From assembly GCA_016169945.1 (NCBI GenBank), contig JADLSH010000282.1, positions 1,054,001 through 1,118,000 of the forward strand: a stretch of DNA of 64,000 nt. Reading direction: 5' to 3'. This document shows positions 46,329 to 58,347 of the stretch, one piece after another; the first letter of the stretch is position 1, and each line of letters opens with the position of its first letter. Under the pieces are notes generated by a model. That model was not told the origin of the DNA and did not search any database. It was given only the letters and a program-made list of their open reading frames with translations. Origin of the DNA: Trachythela sp. YZ-2020 (lineage: Eukaryota; Cnidaria; Anthozoa; Malacalcyonacea; Clavulariidae). A program made the position numbers and the translations under genes.

Positions 46329-47559
46329 GTGTTAAGTGTCATTATTTAATTTGATCGACTCAGAAAGTCGTTTGTTATTACTTCGCATAAGGCAATAATA
46401 GTTTACTAGGTTCAGCGTCGCTATATTGGTTGTCTAAGAAAGCCGTTTGTTTCGTATAAGGTGATATTAGATACGTATTACTAATAAGGAGTTTATAAAT
46501 CAAAATGTTTATTACGATAACAAAGCCATATTTTTGAAAATAAATTATGCTGAACTCAGCAAAATTCGCCTTGCTTGGTCTTGTTCCATGACGTCATTGC
46601 ATATTAATGAGAGGTCTCAAAGGGGTAGGATCGAGTTGCATGATTAATTATGCTAATGATGTGTTTCCCCCCTTGTTCTCGCCCCATCATATGCTAATGT
46701 TTATTTTTCCCCTCATATGCTAATGATGTGCTTTACCTCTTGCTCCCTTTGCGTCCACTACTACTCCCTGAAAACTACAGATATTACTACCAGTTGGTTC
46801 GGGGAAAACATGTGCTTTTATAGCGAATAGAAAAGCTATCATATGACAAAATATAGACCAACCAGATAGATTTAATCATAACGAACTATACTAATATTAA
46901 ATTCACATTACAAAATGTATATATTAGCAAAAAAGGAAAAGCGAAGAAAACAAGAATTAGGAGTAAATACAGATTTATATATGAGGTGAGATGAGGTGAG
47001 GTGATATGTAGAATATCTGCTGATGCATGCATACACAGATAAGGGTTAAATGTAAGAGAAATGCTCATTGTGGCCGTGAGGATGGATGGGGTAATAATCA
47101 CAACATTAGATTTATCTTCATTTTCTGATTTATCACGATTTACTAAGATATTTCTCGCTTTACAAAGTACGTGACGTTTTCTCGCTCCCTTCACATGTCT
47201 CGCTTCCCGCACTTTTTGCCAGTTTATTACGCAATATATATAATTAATTATATAAATATCAAATTACCACAGATGGTGCCAAGTTGCGAAATGAGACGCA
47301 TTTCTTGTCTTTTACGGCTATCATTGCTGCCAGAAATGGGACACAAAGTTCGAATTTTCATACCTAAAACACTGTGATTGCCAGTGTCTGAAACATGATC
47401 GCTACTGTGATTGCTATATTATGAGTAGTATGAGTATTTAATATTTAACTAAAGGCTGTTTTTACAAGCTGTTTTAGGCCTTTATACCTACTTGTACTGC
47501 AGTATCATCGTACAGGGAAGAAGACAATCTGGTTATTGCTAGGCTATTGTTGTCTTGAT
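46329..47559. other. Non-coding DNA
   Basis: No gene is recognised. The string ATATGCTAATG recurs at about 46689 and 46716, with related GCTAATGATGTG at 46651 and 46720. Confidence 0.4.
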
Positions 47560-47567
47560 GTTGAAAT

Positions 47568-47720
47568 CAGTGGCGAAGCCAGCCTGACAATTTGGTCATG
47601 CTATGCAAATATTTCCGTGTTCATAGACTGTGAAAACAATCAATTTCTAAAGAAATGAATAATGATAATGATTTGAAATTTGCATTGCATGACCAAATTG
47701 TCAGGCTGGCTTCGCTACTG
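47568..47720. mobile_element. hAT MITE with perfect 8-bp TSD
   Basis: Ends CAGTGGCGAAGCCAGCCTGA and inverted CAGTAGCGAAGCCAGCCTGA, with more than 40 bp of arm similarity (on to GGTCATGC). The octamer GTTGAAAT is exact at 47560-47567 and 47721-47728. 153 bp, mostly stem. Confidence 0.95.
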
Positions 47721-47728
47721 GTTGAAAT

Positions 47729-48292
47729 ATACAGAAATAACCTGCTTGACCTAAGCAGGTCATGCCATGATACCTAGTTGACTTGCGTGTACATTATTAT
47801 TCGGAATTTTCCAGGTTATTCCTTAATTGTTCCTAAAGTTCCCACGATTCAACATCGTAGTTTTAAAAAATAATCCATTACGTCATTTTTTATCAGTATG
47901 CGTTCCAGTAGCCAGTCCACTTCATGGTCAAATTCAGCGCAGTCTGCCGTGTTCTGCTTCATTTCAATTTATTATAGTCTATCCGCCTTTCTCCCGTTTT
48001 TCTGTCTTTTTCTTCAGCTGTCCAATTTTTTCGTCATTTTTCCAAAAGTCATCCAGTTTCCGTCCAGTTTCTTGCGTTTTCCAATATACTCCTTCCTTGG
48101 TTGAAAAATAACTATAGGTGACAATTTCTAGTGTCCATCACGTATCGTTTCCAAATGTGATATTTCCAAAAAGTTGAATTTCCTGTCTCTTGTGTTATAC
48201 GGCATTAATTTTGTTCTCTTAAAATACCTAAATCTGTTGGCTGTGAATCATTGCAAATTTGACTATATAAATATAATATGGAAGCTTTCATT
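47729..48292. other. Non-coding DNA, T-rich
   Basis: Two short overlapping open frames (47827-48111) are T- and C-rich and show no motif. I do not regard them as genes. Confidence 0.4.
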
Positions 48293-48344
48293 AATGAAAT
48301 AGTGCTGGTCAATGAAATAGTGCTGGTCAATGAAATAGTGCTGG
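48293..48344. repeat. Three tandem 18-bp units
   Basis: AATGAAATAGTGCTGGTC, three copies; the last ends GGAA. Confidence 0.9.
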
Positions 48345-48613
48345 AAATGGCACGGTTCATGTTTAAATCCTCTTTATACTCAGGATTATTGTACATCCAA
48401 ACAGCTCTATTCTCGTTTCTGATTAGCCAAAAAGGCCCAGATAATTCTCAATTAATTACCCGGTAGTTCTCACGTTATATATGCTAGTGCAGTCATCAGC
48501 GTTGCGATTAATAGCATTTAAAAAAAGCTATTATCCTACACTGTCACGCCCAGGCCCTCAGCGCGGTCGCCATCATGTATAAAAGCTTGCAAAATTTAGA
48601 AAGTCAAACAAAA

Positions 48614-48754
48614 ATGGCTTCTTGTAAATTCGCCTTTACAAACAAAGACAAAATTTCCAAATTACTGTCAGAAAAAGACTGGGAGTGCACCAAAACGGCA
48701 ACGAAACAATACAAAACCATCTTCAACCAGTATTTATTGTTCTATTTAATGTGA
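48614..48754 (+). CDS. 46-codon ORF, recombinase-N-terminus-like fragment
   Basis: ATG in AAAATGGC context, about 30 bp after TATAAAAG (48577-48584). It encodes MASCKFAFTNKDKISKLLSE then KDWECTKTATKQYKTIFNQY. The EKDxxxTKxAT... pattern recalls N-termini of tyrosine-recombinase-like proteins related to Cryptons (DUF3504 / ZMYM / KCTD1-like) common in animal genomes. It ends at TGA 48752-48754 with no catalytic domain following, so it is a fragment or first exon. The family link is a guess from memory. Confidence 0.35.
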   Translation: MASCKFAFTNKDKISKLLSEKDWECTKTATKQYKTIFNQYLLFYLM

Positions 48755-48910
48755 AATTATGCCTTTTTGCATTCGGTTTACGCATGATATGAAAAATTAA
48801 TCAGACCTCAGTCAAGAATGTCTGCCGCTTCGGCAGATACATTTACCTCGGTCAGAATAATTCTTGATATCATGCTCAGCCTCATCAAATAATTGTTTAC
48901 CACGCTATTT

Positions 48911-49795
48911 TCATGCTAACTCTTCATGTCCCTTTTGTTTCGTCGATCGAATTAGTTTTGGCTTCGAAAACCCATCATCAAGTTCTATTTTCGTCATAAA
49001 AGAATGCCCCAATGCTTCATGAGCATAAGGTCTATCATCAATGTCATGACTGATCAGCCATGAAACAAACTGTTGAGCATCAAGCTCATCAAGTTTGTCT
49101 AAGTCCACTGGCTTTCCGTTCAAAATGTTCGTCATACGTTCATGTGAATGACCAAAAGGGTGTTCACCTTTGGTTAAAATGAAGAAAGCAATCATACCTA
49201 CAACATGAACATCAGATTTCTTTTTATAGGGTCCTTTACGTACTTGATTAATTGCTTCAATCACTTCTGCAGGCATCCAGTCTCGTGTCCCTTTTGGATC
49301 AGTATAAACTGTGGTCTCGTCTTCATTCAAAACACGACTTATTCCAAAGTCTGACAATCTCATATGACCCTCGACATCAACCAGGACGTTTGATGGTTTA
49401 AGATCTCTATGCAAAATTCCTTCTGCATGAAGAAATTTAAGACCAGTTAAAGTTTCTTTGATCATTCTTGGACCTCGTTCACGTAGATGTTCACTATCTT
49501 GGGAATAAACGTGCTCCTTCAATGTTTCTTCACAAAGATCTAGAATAAGGTACATAAAGATGTCGTCTTTAAGAAAATGTCGATAGCTGACAATAAATGG
49601 TGATTTCTTTGTGTTAATGAGACTCAAGATTTCTTTTTCATTTTCAGCGGCAGCTTCGCTCGCTTGTGTTAACATCCTCTTAACAGCCACTTCACTCTCA
49701 TCTTCCATGATCCCGACATAAACAGACGTGCCCATTGAACCATTTCCGAGTGACAAAGATTTCTCTGCAGCAAAATATTTTAGCGGGGATCCAAC
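48911..49795 (-). CDS. IRE1-like protein kinase, terminal exon
   Basis: The minus-strand exon begins at 49795 after acceptor CTCTACTCTAG and reads into a kinase domain. Counting from Met at 49756, it shows the glycine loop GNGSMGTSVYVG (4-15), VAVK (Lys26), HRDLKPSN (116-123), SDFGIS (134-139), and PKGTRDWMPAEV in the activation segment. These are all the residues needed for catalysis. HRDLKPSN and the PKGTxxWMPAE segment resemble IRE1 (ERN1) kinases. True IRE1 continues into a KEN RNase domain; here only about 30 residues follow the kinase before TAA at 48911. Upstream exons (any luminal or other domain) are not identified in 49801-50791. It may be an IRE1-related soluble kinase or a truncated paralogue. 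Confidence 0.85.
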   Translation of the reverse strand, partial: VGSPLKYFAAEKSLSLGNGSMGTSVYVGIMEDESEVAVKRMLTQASEAAAENEKEILSLINTKKSPFIVSYRHFLKDDIFMYLILDLCEETLKEHVYSQDSEHLRERGPRMIKETLTGLKFLHAEGILHRDLKPSNVLVDVEGHMRLSDFGISRVLNEDETTVYTDPKGTRDWMPAEVIEAINQVRKGPYKKKSDVHVVGMIAFFILTKGEHPFGHSHERMTNILNGKPVDLDKLDELDAQQFVSWLISHDIDDRPYAHEALGHSFMTKIELDDGFSKPKLIRSTKQKGHEELA

Positions 49796-50791
49796 CTAGA
49801 GTAGAGGCAGAGATAACAAAAACAATCGTTGTAGAACATTTATAAAGTGGTTTCTAGATTTCATGATCTCTGGATGAAGCGAGTAAAGTTAGTAGAACCA
49901 AGAAGACTTATAGAAAAAAGAAAGTGATTGTTTCCTAGGTAAGTACTCGAACTATATATCAAGTCAAAGTGTAGGAGACTCTCGGATTTGGAGTCAATGT
50001 TGTACCCAAAGCCGTAGAAGTAAATTGCTCTGACTATACATGTGTCGAGGAAGCGTTACACAAAGAAAGTGAAATAATTCCATATTGTACTGGTAAGTTT
50101 TTATCACTAACCCTGTATGTAGCACAATGCATTACAATTTTGGCATAAACATAGCAATATTTTTAGCAAAAACTCCTTGATTAGCCTGCGTGCAGTCCCA
50201 GACTCCCAAAGGAAGTAGGGACTGCGCAACTTCGACCGAAAGCTTGCTACGCCAACAGGTGGGCAATTTCTCGACGCTGACCGAAAATAGTGGGCTCATT
50301 TCTTCTTGGGTTGCCATTTTCGCGCCGAAGAGCAAAAGTATAAACTTTCGGAGAATATTTTAGCTGTTTACTATCAAATATGGTTATCAAACAGTTGATA
50401 ATCTCACTGAGGAAGGCCAACGGTTTCTAAAAAGCTAAAGTACGTCGAAATCGGCTTTGGAATAGAATATATTTTCACCGGGGAAACATGAAATAAATGG
50501 ATGCTGACATCAATCACAAGATTTTACCCATGGCTACAGAGCTAGTTGGATTTAAGCAGATGTTAAAAAGTAAGTGAAAATGTAAACTTCGTGAATTATA
50601 CTTTCATTAAAATGTTTCAGAAGGCCTCCTAATGCCCAATTAATGCTCCAGTTCGGTTAGTTAATATTTAAAACAATTCAGAGACAATAAAGTACACACA
50701 ATGTTGTGGGAGAACGGTTGTTGGGGAGAAATGCTCCGAATATACTTTAAACTGAGGCCAAAGAGTCACCCCACAGACTCATTGTTTAAAC
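49796..50791. other. Intron/upstream of the kinase exon
   Basis: A good acceptor adjoins the exon at 49796. I could not identify upstream exons. A short palindromic patch (GCAGTCCC ... GGGACTGC) lies at about 50194-50227. Confidence 0.4.
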
Positions 50792-51959
50792 TAATTAATG
50801 TCCTCAGGGGGTAGTGGTCCCCATGTTGGACTCTAGTGTAATTAATGTCCTCAGGGGGTATTGGTCCCCATGTTGGACTCTAGTACAATTAATGTCCTCA
50901 GGGGGTATTGGTCCCCATGTTGGACTCTAGTGTAATTGATGTCCTCAGGGGGTATTGGTCCCCATGTTGGACTCTAGTACAATTAATGTCCTCAGGGGGT
51001 ATTGGTCCCCATGTTGGACTCTAGTGTAATTGATGTCCTCAGGGGGTATTGGTCCCCATGTTGGACTCTAGTACAATTAATGCCCTCAGGGGGTATTGGT
51101 CCCCATGTTGGACTCTAGTGTAATTGATGTCCTCAGGGGGTATTGGTCCCCATGTTGGACTCTGGTGCACTTAATGTCCTCAGGGGGTATTGGTCCCCAT
51201 GTTGGACTCTAGTGTAATTAATGTCCTCAGGGGGTATTGGTCCCCATGTTGGACTCTAGTGTAATTGATGTCCTCAGGGGGTATTGGTCCCCATGTTGGA
51301 CTCTAGTACAATTAATGTCCTCAGGGGGTAGTGGTCCCCATGTTGGACTCTAGTGTAATTGATGTCCTCAGGGGGTATTGGTCCCCATGTTGGACTCTGG
51401 TGCACTTAATGTCCTCAGGGGGTATTGGTCCCCATGTTGGAATCTAATGTAATTGATGTCCTCAGGGGGTATTGGTCCCCATGTTGGACTCTAGTACAAT
51501 TAATGCCCTCAGGGGGTATTGGTCCCCATGTTGGACTCTAGTGTAATTGATGTCCTCAGGGGGTATTGGTCCCCATGTTGGACTCTAGTACAATTAATGT
51601 CCTCAGGGGGTAGTGGTCCCCATGTTGGACTCTAGTGTAATTGATGTCCTCAGGGGGTATTGGTCCCCATGTTGGACTCTGGTGCAATTAATGTCCTCAG
51701 GGGGTATTGGTCCCCATGTTGGACTCTAATGTAATTGATGTCCTCAGGGGGTATTGGTCCCCGTGTTGGACTCTGGTGCAATTAATGTCCTCAGGGGGTA
51801 GTGGTCCCCATGTTGGACTCTGGTGCGGTTAATGTCCTCAGGGGGTATTGGTCCCCATGTTGGACTCTAGTGTAATTGATGTCCTTAGGGGGTATTGGTC
51901 CCCATGTTGGACTCTGGTGCAATTAATATCCTCAGGGGGTAATGGTCCCCATGTTGGAC
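50792..51959. repeat. 47-bp minisatellite, about 25 copies
   Basis: The unit contains TGTCCTCAGGGGGTATTGGT, then CCCCATGTTGGACTCTAG and a variable linker. Linkers mostly alternate between TGTAATTGATG and TACAATTAATG (or GCAATTAATG), giving a 94-bp higher-order period over much of the array. The G-run and the C-run of each unit can pair (GGGGG...CCCC). Copies are highly similar, so expansion or homogenisation is recent. It is non-coding. Confidence 0.97.
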
Positions 51960-52245
51960 ATGATCTACTTTAATCTAATATTTTAACTGTATAGTACATC
52001 GATTTGTGAGTCTATGGGGTTGAGGGTGACCTTTGGGAGCACTCCATCCCCAAAAACCAAAATTTTTATTTTTACAAAACAGACTTGCAAAGTCAATTCT
52101 TTATAGTATGCATTACAGAACATGGACATAAGTAACATAATTCACTAGGAACTCTCCATAATTCAGTTAACACTGCACCCATTGCAGTCCGTGAGATTCT
52201 TGATAATGGCCCATGACACAGTATAACAAAATGCTATATGCAGAT

Positions 52246-52284
<39 letters not shown>

Positions 52285-53384
52285 GATAAAGTGGTGCAAA
52301 ATCATTGAAGGGTGGGATGGGTAGAATTTAAATCAAACTTTTTCGCCGCAAAAGGTCCTTCGCTTTGGCTTGCAAGTGACACAATGAGTCTTGTGACCCA
52401 AGCAGGAAGAATATACAGACAAAACGGTGAGACCAGATTGGTCTATTTTCCGACGCACGAGAGAGGAAGTGTTTGACAATGGTTCATTGTTACTTACCTG
52501 GCGCTTTACGCGTGTATGGTCACGCGTTTCAAAGGCTGACCTTTGTACCTGACCTGATGTAACTGTTCAAAGATAAACGAACTTTGCACAACTTTACCTT
52601 TTTATCCGAATGCTTGTTTCATTAACTTAACTTTATAATGCCTATGGCATGTATAAACTTGCTCTAAACGGGTGACAGAGCTGTCAGTATACCCATATTT
52701 TAATGTTTATGTTGAATTGACCCATCTTCTTTGAAGTATAGCTTGAAAGTTAGGGTATGCTCATCACTTGAAATTAGGTTTAAATCAAAGTTTTATCTAT
52801 AGTATTTTTATTAGAATTAAGATTATTCATGGTAAAATGCGCCAAATGTACACTATTCTTGACATGTTTGGGTTAGTATTTTGAAAAGGTGTTCTGGAAG
52901 GAAAATATGTCTTGAACAATACTGGTTGATCCTTAAATTATAACTAGTGTTCTGTAAATCACAGAAAATTGAAAAAAATCTGGTCCATCAACAATATTTT
53001 GGATTGTATGAGGTCCCGAATAGAGCTTATTTCAATGTTGAATCTGTGTATTTGGAAAAATTTAATAAATCAAGAATTTGACTATGCTCGTCACTCAAAA
53101 CCATATTTTACTAATTGCTTTTTTACCTGGTTTTGGAGCAATGCCAGTTATGTGACCATGAAAAATCTTGCGATATTTAATTTTTTTTTACAATAATATA
53201 TGTGTGTCAGCCATCACCAGCGCCAGCCTAAGAAAAATGTTATGTTAATTTGGTATTGATTCATATCTTTGTTTTTTGTTTTACAAAATATTTGGTAGAG
53301 TAATTGGCATATCATTTTCTATGGATTTGATTATTTTAAATTCACATCTTGATTGCATTATATTATTTTTGCCTAATTCCTTCC
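51960..53384. other. Non-coding DNA with (TA)n
   Basis: A (TA)n microsatellite lies at about 52247-52277. No gene is recognised. Confidence 0.5.
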
Positions 53385-55468
53385 TAGTCTAGGACCTGTA
53401 AAGGAGTTTGTATGCATTTCATTTAGGACAGATTATCTCAACTGTTTTAGGTAAATGACCATGGCGGTCAACATGGCATATGTGAAACCCGAATCCGAAA
53501 GTCTGAAAATGACCACAGAAGCGGCACTGTCGGCATAGCTCTAAATACTGAACTGTCGGGCAGCTACAGCCTTTCTGAATTGCTTATAGTGTTTATGGTT
53601 GCTTTTATGGGTGGTTAGAAGGGTGAAATTTGTCTAGGTATCATATTTTACAGAAAATGACTATGCACCATCTCAGGTCAACTGCTAATTATGCATCAAA
53701 TTACTCATTCACCTGCAAGTCTATGTTTTCTTATTTCTAAACATTTTTGTCATAGGATGAAAAAATATGCTTATTTTAATATAATTATTATAAATTTCAT
53801 AAGGAATGATATTGTTTTGTTGAGATATAACACATTTCATTTCACTTACCCCCCGCCAGAACACGATTTCAGTCATATTTTGCCGATTTGTTTGCTTTTT
53901 ATCGCCGAGCCTCGCAAGTATCATCCAAATGTTCTACTTTAACACAATGCTAGTTGACTAAAGAATAATTCAACCAAGTTTCGTCGGGTTTTGGAGTAGT
54001 GCCATGTATTTTATATTCGATTTTGTGTCCTTCGACATTTCCTCAATTATAGCCATTGCAATGTCTCGCAGCTTCTCTGCCCGATAAATGCCACTTCTTC
54101 GTACACATCTGTATTTATATTACAGTATCCAAAAATAATTGATTGTAGAATAGTCCCAATCGAAAATTACTCCCATTACTCCCATTTGGGAGTGAAAAAC
54201 CTTCCCTCGTTCATCAAGAACGAGAATCTAAAACAAAAGGTTCAAAATAATTTGAAAGTCTCGCGCAATCTTCACGAAAACCGCTCGTGGTAAACATTAC
54301 AGGGGGGGGCAACATTTTCACGAATACGTTTGTTCGCGATCACAGCAACCCAAACTCCCAAAGTAAAGTTCGTGTGTTTAACTGTTTATATGTTTTATGA
54401 CAAAATAAACAAATATTCGCGTAATTTTGTATTTTTCTGGTTTCCTTTAGCTATAAAAAAGAAACCAGAGATTTACGCAATCTTTTTGCACCACCAAACG
54501 TATTCGTGAAAATGTTTCCCCCCCCGCTGTAATGTTGCCCACGAGGAGTTTTCGTGAAGATTGCGCGAGACTTTCAAATTATTTTGAATCTTTTGTTTTA
54601 GATTATCGTTCTTGATGAACGAGGGAAGGTTTTTCACTCCCAAATGGGAGTAATGGGAGTAATTTTCGATTGGGACTATTCTACAATCAATTATTTTTGG
54701 ATACTGTAATATAAATACAGATGTGTACCAAGAAGTGGCATTTATCGGGCAGAGAAGCTGCGAGACATTGCAATGGCTACATAATTGAGGAAATGTCGAA
54801 GGACACAAAATCGAATATAAAATACATGGCACTACTCCAAAACCCGACGAAACTTGGTTGAATTATTCTTTAGTCAACTAGCATTGTGTTAAAGTAGAAC
54901 ATTTGGATGATACTTGCGAGGCTCGGCGATAAAAAGCAAACAAATCGGCAAAATATGCCTGAAATCGTGTTCTGGCGGGGGGTAAGTGAAATGAAATGTG
55001 TTATATCTCAACAAAACAATATCATTCCTTATGAAATTTATAATAATTATATTAAAATAAGCATATTTTTTCATCCTATGACAAAAATGTTTGGGAAATA
55101 AGAAAACATAGACTTTGCCAGGTGAATGAGTAATTTGATGCATAATTAGCAGTTGACCTGGGATGGTGCATAGTCATTTTCTTGTAAAATATGATACCTA
55201 GACAAATTTAACCCTCCAGTGACTACCCATAAAAGCAACCATTCTAAACACTATAAGCAATTCAAAAAGGCTGTAGCTTTGGCGGTTCAGGATTTAGAGC
55301 TATGCCGACAGTGCCGTTTCTGGGCGTGGTCATTTTCAGGACTTTCGCCCCGGATTCGGGTTTTGGCACATATGCCATGTTGACCGCCATGGTCCTTTTA
55401 CCCTAAAACAGTTGAGATAATCTGTCCTAAATGAAATGCATACAAACTCCTTTACAGGTCCTAGACTA
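53385..55468. repeat. 2.1-kb imperfect palindrome
   Basis: The left arm 53385-54332 is repeated inverted as 54495-55468 with scattered substitutions and small indels. The outer ends both begin TAGTCTAGGACCTGTA. The central ~160 bp is unique but has its own small hairpin (TCTGGTTTCCTTT / AAAGAAACCAGA). No ORF shows a known domain; open frames in one arm simply mirror those in the other. It could be a foldback transposon, an inverted duplication or an assembly/read fold-back artefact. Confidence 0.93.
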
Positions 55469-56262
55469 CCCCGTTTTTGGCCATTTCTGCAAAGATTTAG
55501 TATTATTTATGTTTTTTCTTGCAGATAAATTCTTCCATGTTGTTCTTATAACACTGTTAAGTCTTGTAAAAGGATGTTATTAATCATCTTGGGTCTTTTG
55601 GAAATATAATATTCACATAACATGCTCTTTTATGTAAGCACTCAATGATGAGGAAATGGCTACACATTCATTTGACATTTTGTATGGCGATTGTGCTTGT
55701 AAACTTTATTCAAAACAGTGTTCTGAGGTCATTATGTCAGTGCTTACTATCAGTCATTCATAGTGCACTTAGTAATGTTACCCAAATTTCATGATTATAC
55801 AAATTGTTTTGAGAAACTAGCAGTATTTATGTGAATTAGACCTGGTGTGTTTACAAACTTTAGAATAATAATTTAAGTAAATTTGACTTTTATTGTATTT
55901 ATACCATGTGTTTAACACAAGTAATCCTGTATTTATATATCAGCCGTATAAAATGATAAAAAAAGTATTGAAAAGTCTACAAACATGTATAATATTTGTT
56001 ATTGATATGCATATTTAGATTTAATTAAATTACATCTAATTTCTTTGCTCAAATGAATACTAAAAATACTGCAATCTTTCAGATCAGTGAAAAATATTAT
56101 TATTCCTTATATAGCTAAGTATTTAAACTGTTTCTGTTTAATTTTAACAAATGATGAGGAACTAACTTGGGGAATATTGATGGTTTCTCAAAAAGAGTGA
56201 GCTTGCCTGTTTTCAAAGCATAAAAAGAGAAAAATCGGAGCCAAATGACTTCCTTAAAGATG
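55469..56262. other. Non-coding DNA
   Basis: No gene is recognised; very AT-rich. Confidence 0.4.
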
Positions 56263-56270
56263 GTCTACAG

Positions 56271-57216
56271 CAGTGCTCTCACAACTGAATTTAAGAATTC
56301 CTTAGATTGCGCAAAAAAATTCGCAAAATTTCCCCAGATATCCGTAAAATTCCTTAGATGAACGTAGCATGGTAACATGAAGTATTTCATTAATATTACA
56401 TCATTTGCGTGGAAAATAAATTTTGAACATTAATGATATGTAAATATGTTATAAACATAAATATTGTATATACATGTGCATGAATCGACTGAATATGAGA
56501 ATGTCTGTCACATGTAATCAAAATTATCATATTCAAACCCAGAATCAACACAAGGTAAACAAAATGTGCACAAAAACAGTCGAAAGATCAGTTCCATTCA
56601 CTTCAGGGTTGGATAAAAGAACATTTTTCCAGAAAAAAAATGTTCTTTTGTCTTTTATTAATAAAAGAACATTTTAAGTAATAAAAGAACATTTTCGGCT
56701 TTAAAAATATATACGATGACGTCATGATGTGACATGATATTGGTATATATATATATATATTTATATAGTCAAATCTATGTCTTTGTGTGACGTCATTCAT
56801 TTGTAGATATCATGCAATGATACTTTGGAAACATTTTCGACATTAAAGTAACAGTAATACTTCTTGTATATAATATCAGAATAGAATAATATTTCTTTAT
56901 TTTGTTTATATATATTATAAAATTGTTAGTGACAATTTTGAAAATTCTCGATTTTCTAATTATTAAAACATAAAAAATTAAAAATAATAAAAGAACATAA
57001 AAGAACAAATTTGGCAAAAAAAAAGAAGTTCTTTTATTATAAAAGAACATAAAAGAACAAATAATAAAAGAACATATGCCAACCCTGATTCACTTCGACC
57101 ACTATTTAAAAAAATTCCCCAAAAATTTCCTCAAAAAATGTGATTCCCCAGATCTCTCCCCAAAATTCCGCAAATTTCCCCGTTTTGGGGAAATTTCCCC
57201 AAAAGTGAGAGCGCTG
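56271..57216. mobile_element. hAT MITE (outer), perfect 8-bp TSD
   Basis: Ends CAGTGCTCTCAC and inverted CAGCGCTCTCAC. The octamer GTCTACAG is exact at 56263-56270 and 57217-57224. The interior has repeated AAATTTCCCC / AAAATTCC words. It is split by another hAT MITE at 56604; without that insert it would be about 454 bp. Its right end lies 127 bp before the ATG of the P2X7-like gene. Confidence 0.92.
56604..57087. mobile_element. hAT MITE (inner), perfect 8-bp TSD
   Basis: Ends CAGGGTTGG and CCAACCCTG. The octamer ATTCACTT is exact at 56596-56603 and 57088-57095. Both subterminal regions contain many AAAAGAACA / TGTTCTTTT words. 484 bp, non-coding. Confidence 0.95.
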
Positions 57217-57343
57217 GTCTACAGTCCGTTCTGCGCATGCGCGGAGTTTGTTTACGTTTTTGTTTTGAACCATATAATTCTATAACATGAAGTATTGGCA
57301 TTACACAACATTTCGCAAGATCAAATTTCACTGTCAATCCTTC

Positions 57344-57582
57344 ATGGCCGACGACGCGAGCGAGGAGTTCTTGACGCTTGAAGAATTAGAAGTAAAGCAG
57401 ACAGAACAAGCCGCGGCATTGCCTAATGTATATAATTTAACGGCATTGCCTAATGTATATGTTTAAAAGAAACGCTTCGTGCCGAAGCTTGAATACGTTT
57501 TGTTCGAGTATGTGTCATGGCGAAGACTGTGGTTCTACTTGTATGAACGGAATGAACCCAAGAGAGCGATAGCGACAATACG
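57344..57582 (+). CDS. P2X7-C-like gene, exon 1
   Basis: ATGGCCGACGACGCGAGCGA opens MADDASEEFLTLEELEVKQT. A ~27-bp tandem duplication (GCATTGCCTAATGTATAT twice) is followed by an in-frame TAA (at about 57464), after which KKRFVPKLEYVLFEY and YERNEPKRAIATI continue to donor GTAAGA at 57583. A TTA-to-TAA change would explain the stop. Confidence 0.65.
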
Positions 57583-58069
57583 GTAAGAACTTTTACATTT
57601 TTTCCTCTATCAATGAAAATTTGGCGCATGAATATAAAACAGGCAGGACTTTCTTTGTGCTTTACAATTCATTTACATATGTAAACTCGAATGCAAGACA
57701 AACCTTTCATGTCAAATTCATGTCTACTTCCGATATTGCATTAAGTTTTCTTCGATAGAACGGGCCTTACACGAAGGACTATATTTGCTATGATATTATA
57801 ATTTCTATAAAGCACATACGTGAATTTGGTACGAGACGACGGAGACGTATTAATGATTTTATAATTTCACTTCATGATAGTTGATACTACTTGATATTCT
57901 AGTTAATGAGTTTTAATATAACTTCTGCTTGATCAGCTCATCAGCAGGCAGAAGTGTCAGCAGGTCTTCAACAGTATACTTCTAGCTTGGATATCACAAC
58001 TGCCTAATAAATTAACTTGTACACCATTGGAAAATTTGGCCCTTTACTCATTCTCTCTTGTTGTTTTAG

Positions 58070-58347
58070 GATTCTGATTTTTCTGTGCAAGACAGAGATC
58101 GAGAGGACAGATGATAGTGAAGGAAGCGAGAAAAGGCAGAAGAGGAAAAAGTGGAGTCACAGAAGAGGAAAAAGTGGAGAAAAGAACACAACAGAAAAGG
58201 AGGCTAAAGGACAAGGGAGAGGCGAGGTGCAAGGGGAGGACGAGGTGCAAGGAAGGTGGGCAAAATACAAGGGGAGGAGTTGGACGAAGACAATTGCAGG
58301 AAGAACCTAATGCTGCTGCAAACCAAGCTAATCAGGAACAACTAGTG
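58070..58347 (+). CDS. P2X7-C-like gene, exon 2 (low-complexity linker)
   Basis: Acceptor TTGTTTTAG, donor GTG/GTAAGT. It starts ILIFLCKTEIERTDDSEG in phase with exon 1, is rich in Lys/Arg/Glu/Gly, and ends QEEPNAAANQANQEQLV in a frame shifted by one base but in phase with exon 3. One indel lies in the purine-rich stretch. Confidence 0.6.

Noticed and set aside
47827..48111. 94-codon hydrophobic ORF
   Set aside because: T- and C-rich low-complexity translation (Phe/Ser/Pro), overlapped by another such frame.
50792..51959. CRISPR array or CTCF-site array
   Set aside because: The units are contiguous without unique spacers, so it is a minisatellite. CCTCAGGGGG only loosely resembles a CTCF core, and cnidarians are thought to lack CTCF.
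53691..55143. Two similar ORFs on opposite strands (53691-53942 and 54889-55143)
   Set aside because: They are the same sequence in the two arms of the palindrome, with no recognisable domain.
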